From Phlebiopsis flavidoalba (taxonomy: Eukaryota > Basidiomycota > Agaricomycetes > Polyporales > Phanerochaetaceae), in contig JAOCPU010000007.1 in assembly GCA_035772785.1 (NCBI GenBank), positions 372,001-436,000 of the forward strand: a DNA stretch of 64,000 nucleotides, written 5' to 3'. The notes beneath the pieces were generated by a model that did not search any database, was not told the origin of the DNA, and saw only the letters and a program-made list of their open reading frames with translations. A program made the position numbers and the translations under genes. Positions 61,860 through 64,000 of this stretch are shown in pieces (the stretch's first letter is position 1; each line of letters begins with the position of its first letter).

Positions 61860-63310
61860 TCAGTCCACCTTGCTTGCCCTCCCCCGAGTCCACGGTTTTC
61901 GTCGCTCGAGAACCTGCACCCACTTGAAAAAAAAATTCGGGAACCACCCCTCGCGGCCATTTCTCTCGTCCGCCCTTTCCACCACTCGGCCTCGACCTGC
62001 GTACGAGACGAAATAAGCATTTCTAGCGCAGCATAACAAATGCGCCCGATGAGATTACTCACCTCGAGCCGTGGGTCGACTTCGTCCTGCATCCCGTGGC
62101 GACGGTCGAGCTTGCCCATGATCGCGACAATCTCGTTTTCCTTGAGCGCAAGCTCGGTGGCGGGCGACGACGCCTCGAACGGGTACAGCAGGCCCGCGCA
62201 AACGTGAGCTGCGACGGGTCGAGCGTTGGGGCAGGCCTTGCGGCCCGGGCAGAACTGCTGCTGCTGGCTGTTGCTGTGCTGCTGCTGCCGCTCGCCGTGA
62301 GAAATCCCTGACGAGCTTTGTTGCATCGCATGACTAGGATGCCGACGATGGCGAGGAGGAAGATGACGAGGGGCTTACATACTGCGGCTCAGGCTTGTGG
62401 GCGCCGGGCGCAACCGTCGGGGCACAAGGGTGTATCTAAAGGGGGCGGGACGTCCGCTGGGGGCGCTGCAGCGGCCAAGCCCGCCAAGAAAGTCCTTGAA
62501 CTCGGGAGGGGAGGAGGCGGAACGCATGCGAAACGCCAGGGAAACATCGCAGGCGCAGTTCGACCGGGTTGCGGTAGGAAAAATTCCCCGGTGAAAGGGA
62601 GGTCCTTCTCCCATCGCACGCTGCCCAAAGAGGCCGATTACAATTCAACTGCCTTCGAGCTGCGGTTTGCGCAGCTGCCCAAACTGGTTCTCGATCACGC
62701 CGAGATCCCAATCGCGCAAGAAGCTCGAGTGCGTCGCCATGAAACGTCGACTCGAGCATCTGCGCTACCCCGCCGAACGTCTGCACGATCGAGTGCAGCA
62801 GCGCGCTAAACGTGTGCTGCTGTCGTGCTCTCGAGGGTTTGTGTCAAGCTCGGGATTGTTGGCGTCATGTCGAACGGGCCCATCGGCTGCCCGTACATCC
62901 CGTTCATGCCGTACCCCGCCGTAGCCCCCGCCCATCCCGTAACCCCGGCCGTACCCGCCGCCATACAATGCTGGCCTTTCATCCCAGGTAGCCGCCGCCG
63001 TACATGCTGTTCATCATGCCGCCGTACGGCGAGTAGCCCGAGCCAAAGCGTGAATAGGAGTTGCCGTAGCCATAGGGCGAGTTGTATGTGCTGCCGAGTG
63101 CGCGGGTGTTTACAGTCGTGGGGAGCGCAGTGGACGTGCCCGGCAGCGCAGCGGGACGCGCGGGGAGCGAAGGGGCTGATGTCGACGCCGATGGCGCAGA
63201 TGCCGAGAGGGGGTCGTCATGGTCGGTGCGGGAGTCGCAGACGAGGATGCGGCGGCAGCAGCGGTCGCACCTGCGCGCTCGAGGGCCAGGGTTTTTGGTG
63301 GCGAGACCAT
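61860..63310 (-). CDS. PEX13: peroxisomal import protein Pex13
   Basis: Pex13 is a peroxisomal membrane docking factor for the Pex5/Pex7 import receptors. The N-terminus MVSPPK...ERAGATAAAA from 63310 matches the usual PKPWERAG start. A Gly/Tyr-rich region follows (STYNSPYGYGNSYSRFGSGY, SPYGGMMNSMYGGGY, MYGQPMGPFDMTP). The membrane-associated Peroxin-13 N domain has TIPSLTQTLESTTQHTFSAL, IVQTFGGVAQMLESTF and, before the SH3, the hydrophobic KPLVIFLLAIVGILVM. The SH3 domain reads LYPFEASSPATELALKENEI, VAIMGKLD, EVDPRLEVEAEWWKGRTR, NGREGWFP and FKWVQVLERRKPW, with TGA at 61862-61860. The SH3 is split by an intron at 61996-62062. Frame breaks occur at about 63280, 62985, 62930, 62735, 62240, 62095 and 61950. 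Confidence 0.9.
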
Positions 63311-63698
63311 GGCAGGCGTCGGCGTTGGAGCGGAAGGAGATGGTGGGGTGTGCAAGTCAATGTGCTGGGATTTCTGCTCCGGGCGCCTGCTCGTGCCAAG
63401 GGAGGGGTGGGGGGAGGAGGGGGGGGATGGGAGGTGGGGGTCCCTATCCACGAGCCTCTTGTTGCCCGACGCGCCGGCCGGCTTCTGCAGTCGCCGGTGC
63501 TTCCGGTGCTCCGGTCCCGCCGTCGGTGCTCCTGATTTAGGCATGCCGAGCGGCGAGCGCGCGCGTCATGGACAACGACTCACAGACGCCCACGGCGGCC
63601 TCCTCTTATACCTCCTCCTGCGACGTGCGGACGGCGGTATCTGCCAACGTCTTATGCAGTCCTCTTTCGCACAAGACTCTGGCCTGGTTCTGGCTGGC
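63311..63698. promoter_or_regulatory. shared upstream region of Pex13 and the second Zn2Cys6 gene
   Basis: The two starts diverge over about 390 bp. The first part (63390-63440) is extremely G-rich on +, with runs such as GGAGGGGTGGGGGGAGG, and could fold as a G-quadruplex. No TATA box is evident. Confidence 0.4.
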
Positions 63699-64000
63699 AT
63701 GAAGCGTCTGCATGCAGCTGCGATATTCAGGGTGAACCCCGTGCCTGCCCATGGCACCAAGCGCAAACACGGCACGTCGTGATTCCCCGAGTCTCGAATA
63801 TCAAACTGCAGTGTCCCGCCTAACCTTTTCGCCAGGCATGCCACCAATGCCGCAAACGCAAACTCGTGAGCCACGACAGTGCACCCCCCATCCGCCCACA
63901 GCGTCTGACTCGACCCGCTTCACTGGGTGTCAGAGTAGAAGTTGTGTGAGGCCTGTCCGGACACACAGGTTGATGATGAATAACGCCCCGTCCCCTGACG
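63699..64000 (+). CDS. second Zn2Cys6 transcription factor, 5' part only
   Basis: The frame from ATG 63699 reads MKRLHAAAIFRVNPVPAHGT followed by KRKHG. A GT-AG intron (63776-63835) leads to a 30-nt exon, 63836-63865, encoding ACHQCRKRKL and ending at a GTGAG donor. Both the peptide and the exon boundaries equal those of the Zn2Cys6 gene at 57232-60527; the exons differ at three of 30 bases. The preceding residues are also related (F-x-x-PVP...KR...T). One base seems missing at the first junction. The gene is cut by the window edge, so four of the six cysteines are out of sight or in an unrecognised microexon. The two genes are on opposite strands about 3.2 kb apart, flanking Pmp3-like and Pex13, and are probably an inverted duplicate pair. 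Confidence 0.75.

Noticed and set aside
1..64000. CRISPR array, tRNA or rRNA genes
   Set aside because: No regularly spaced repeat-spacer pattern and no recognisable B-box or cloverleaf was found by eye; a tRNA scan would be needed to exclude tRNAs fully.

Overview
The window reads as nuclear DNA of a filamentous basidiomycete, probably an agaricomycete of polypore type. The support is eukaryotic gene structure with very short GT-AG introns (about 45-75 bp, a few longer), a Zn2Cys6 regulator of basidiomycete type, a DUF6699 protein, CipC-like proteins, a HAM1-like protein, P450s and a divergent, tightly packed housekeeping block. I see no bacterial, plasmid or phage features and no CRISPR array.

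Layout. 0-4.3 kb: no recognisable gene, but a degenerate tandem repeat of about 0.6 kb at 2.2-3.35 kb. 4.3-9.35 kb: an NmrA-like NAD(P)-binding protein and a HAM1-like lipid-binding-type protein, both on + and both cut by indels. 9.35-36.9 kb: a gene-poor tract with two recognisable, badly damaged cytochrome P450s (17.8-20.0 kb on -, 29.3-31.5 kb on +) and possibly a third fragment at 27.2-28.1 kb. 36.9-37.8 kb: a DUF6699 protein with a tandem duplication over its start codon. 38.7-45.8 kb: a housekeeping block arranged as divergent pairs, Prp3 (-)/mitochondrial uL16m (+), then an uncharacterised protein (-)/decapping protein Dcp1 (+). 46.7-49.1 kb: two CipC-like (DUF3759) paralogues with clear TATA boxes. 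49.5-54.6 kb: two tandem paralogues of an uncharacterised coiled-coil protein (-). 57.2-64 kb: a Zn2Cys6 transcription factor (-), a Pmp3-like membrane proteolipid (+), peroxin Pex13 (-) and the first exons of a second Zn2Cys6 factor (+) cut by the window edge.

Reading frames. Almost every gene, including Prp3, which is essential where studied, is broken by single-base indels, often in homopolymers. The frames on both sides of each break are well conserved. I therefore read most breaks in the housekeeping genes as sequencing or assembly errors, and gene models here span frame breaks. The P450s differ: they also carry nonsense changes and lost motif residues, so they may be true pseudogenes.

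The most interesting observation is a 5-nt microexon (60287-60291, - strand) inside the Zn2Cys6 DNA-binding domain. It supplies two bases of the third zinc-ligand cysteine codon, so the zinc cluster exists only if it is spliced in. A paralogue with the same exon boundary lies at the right edge.
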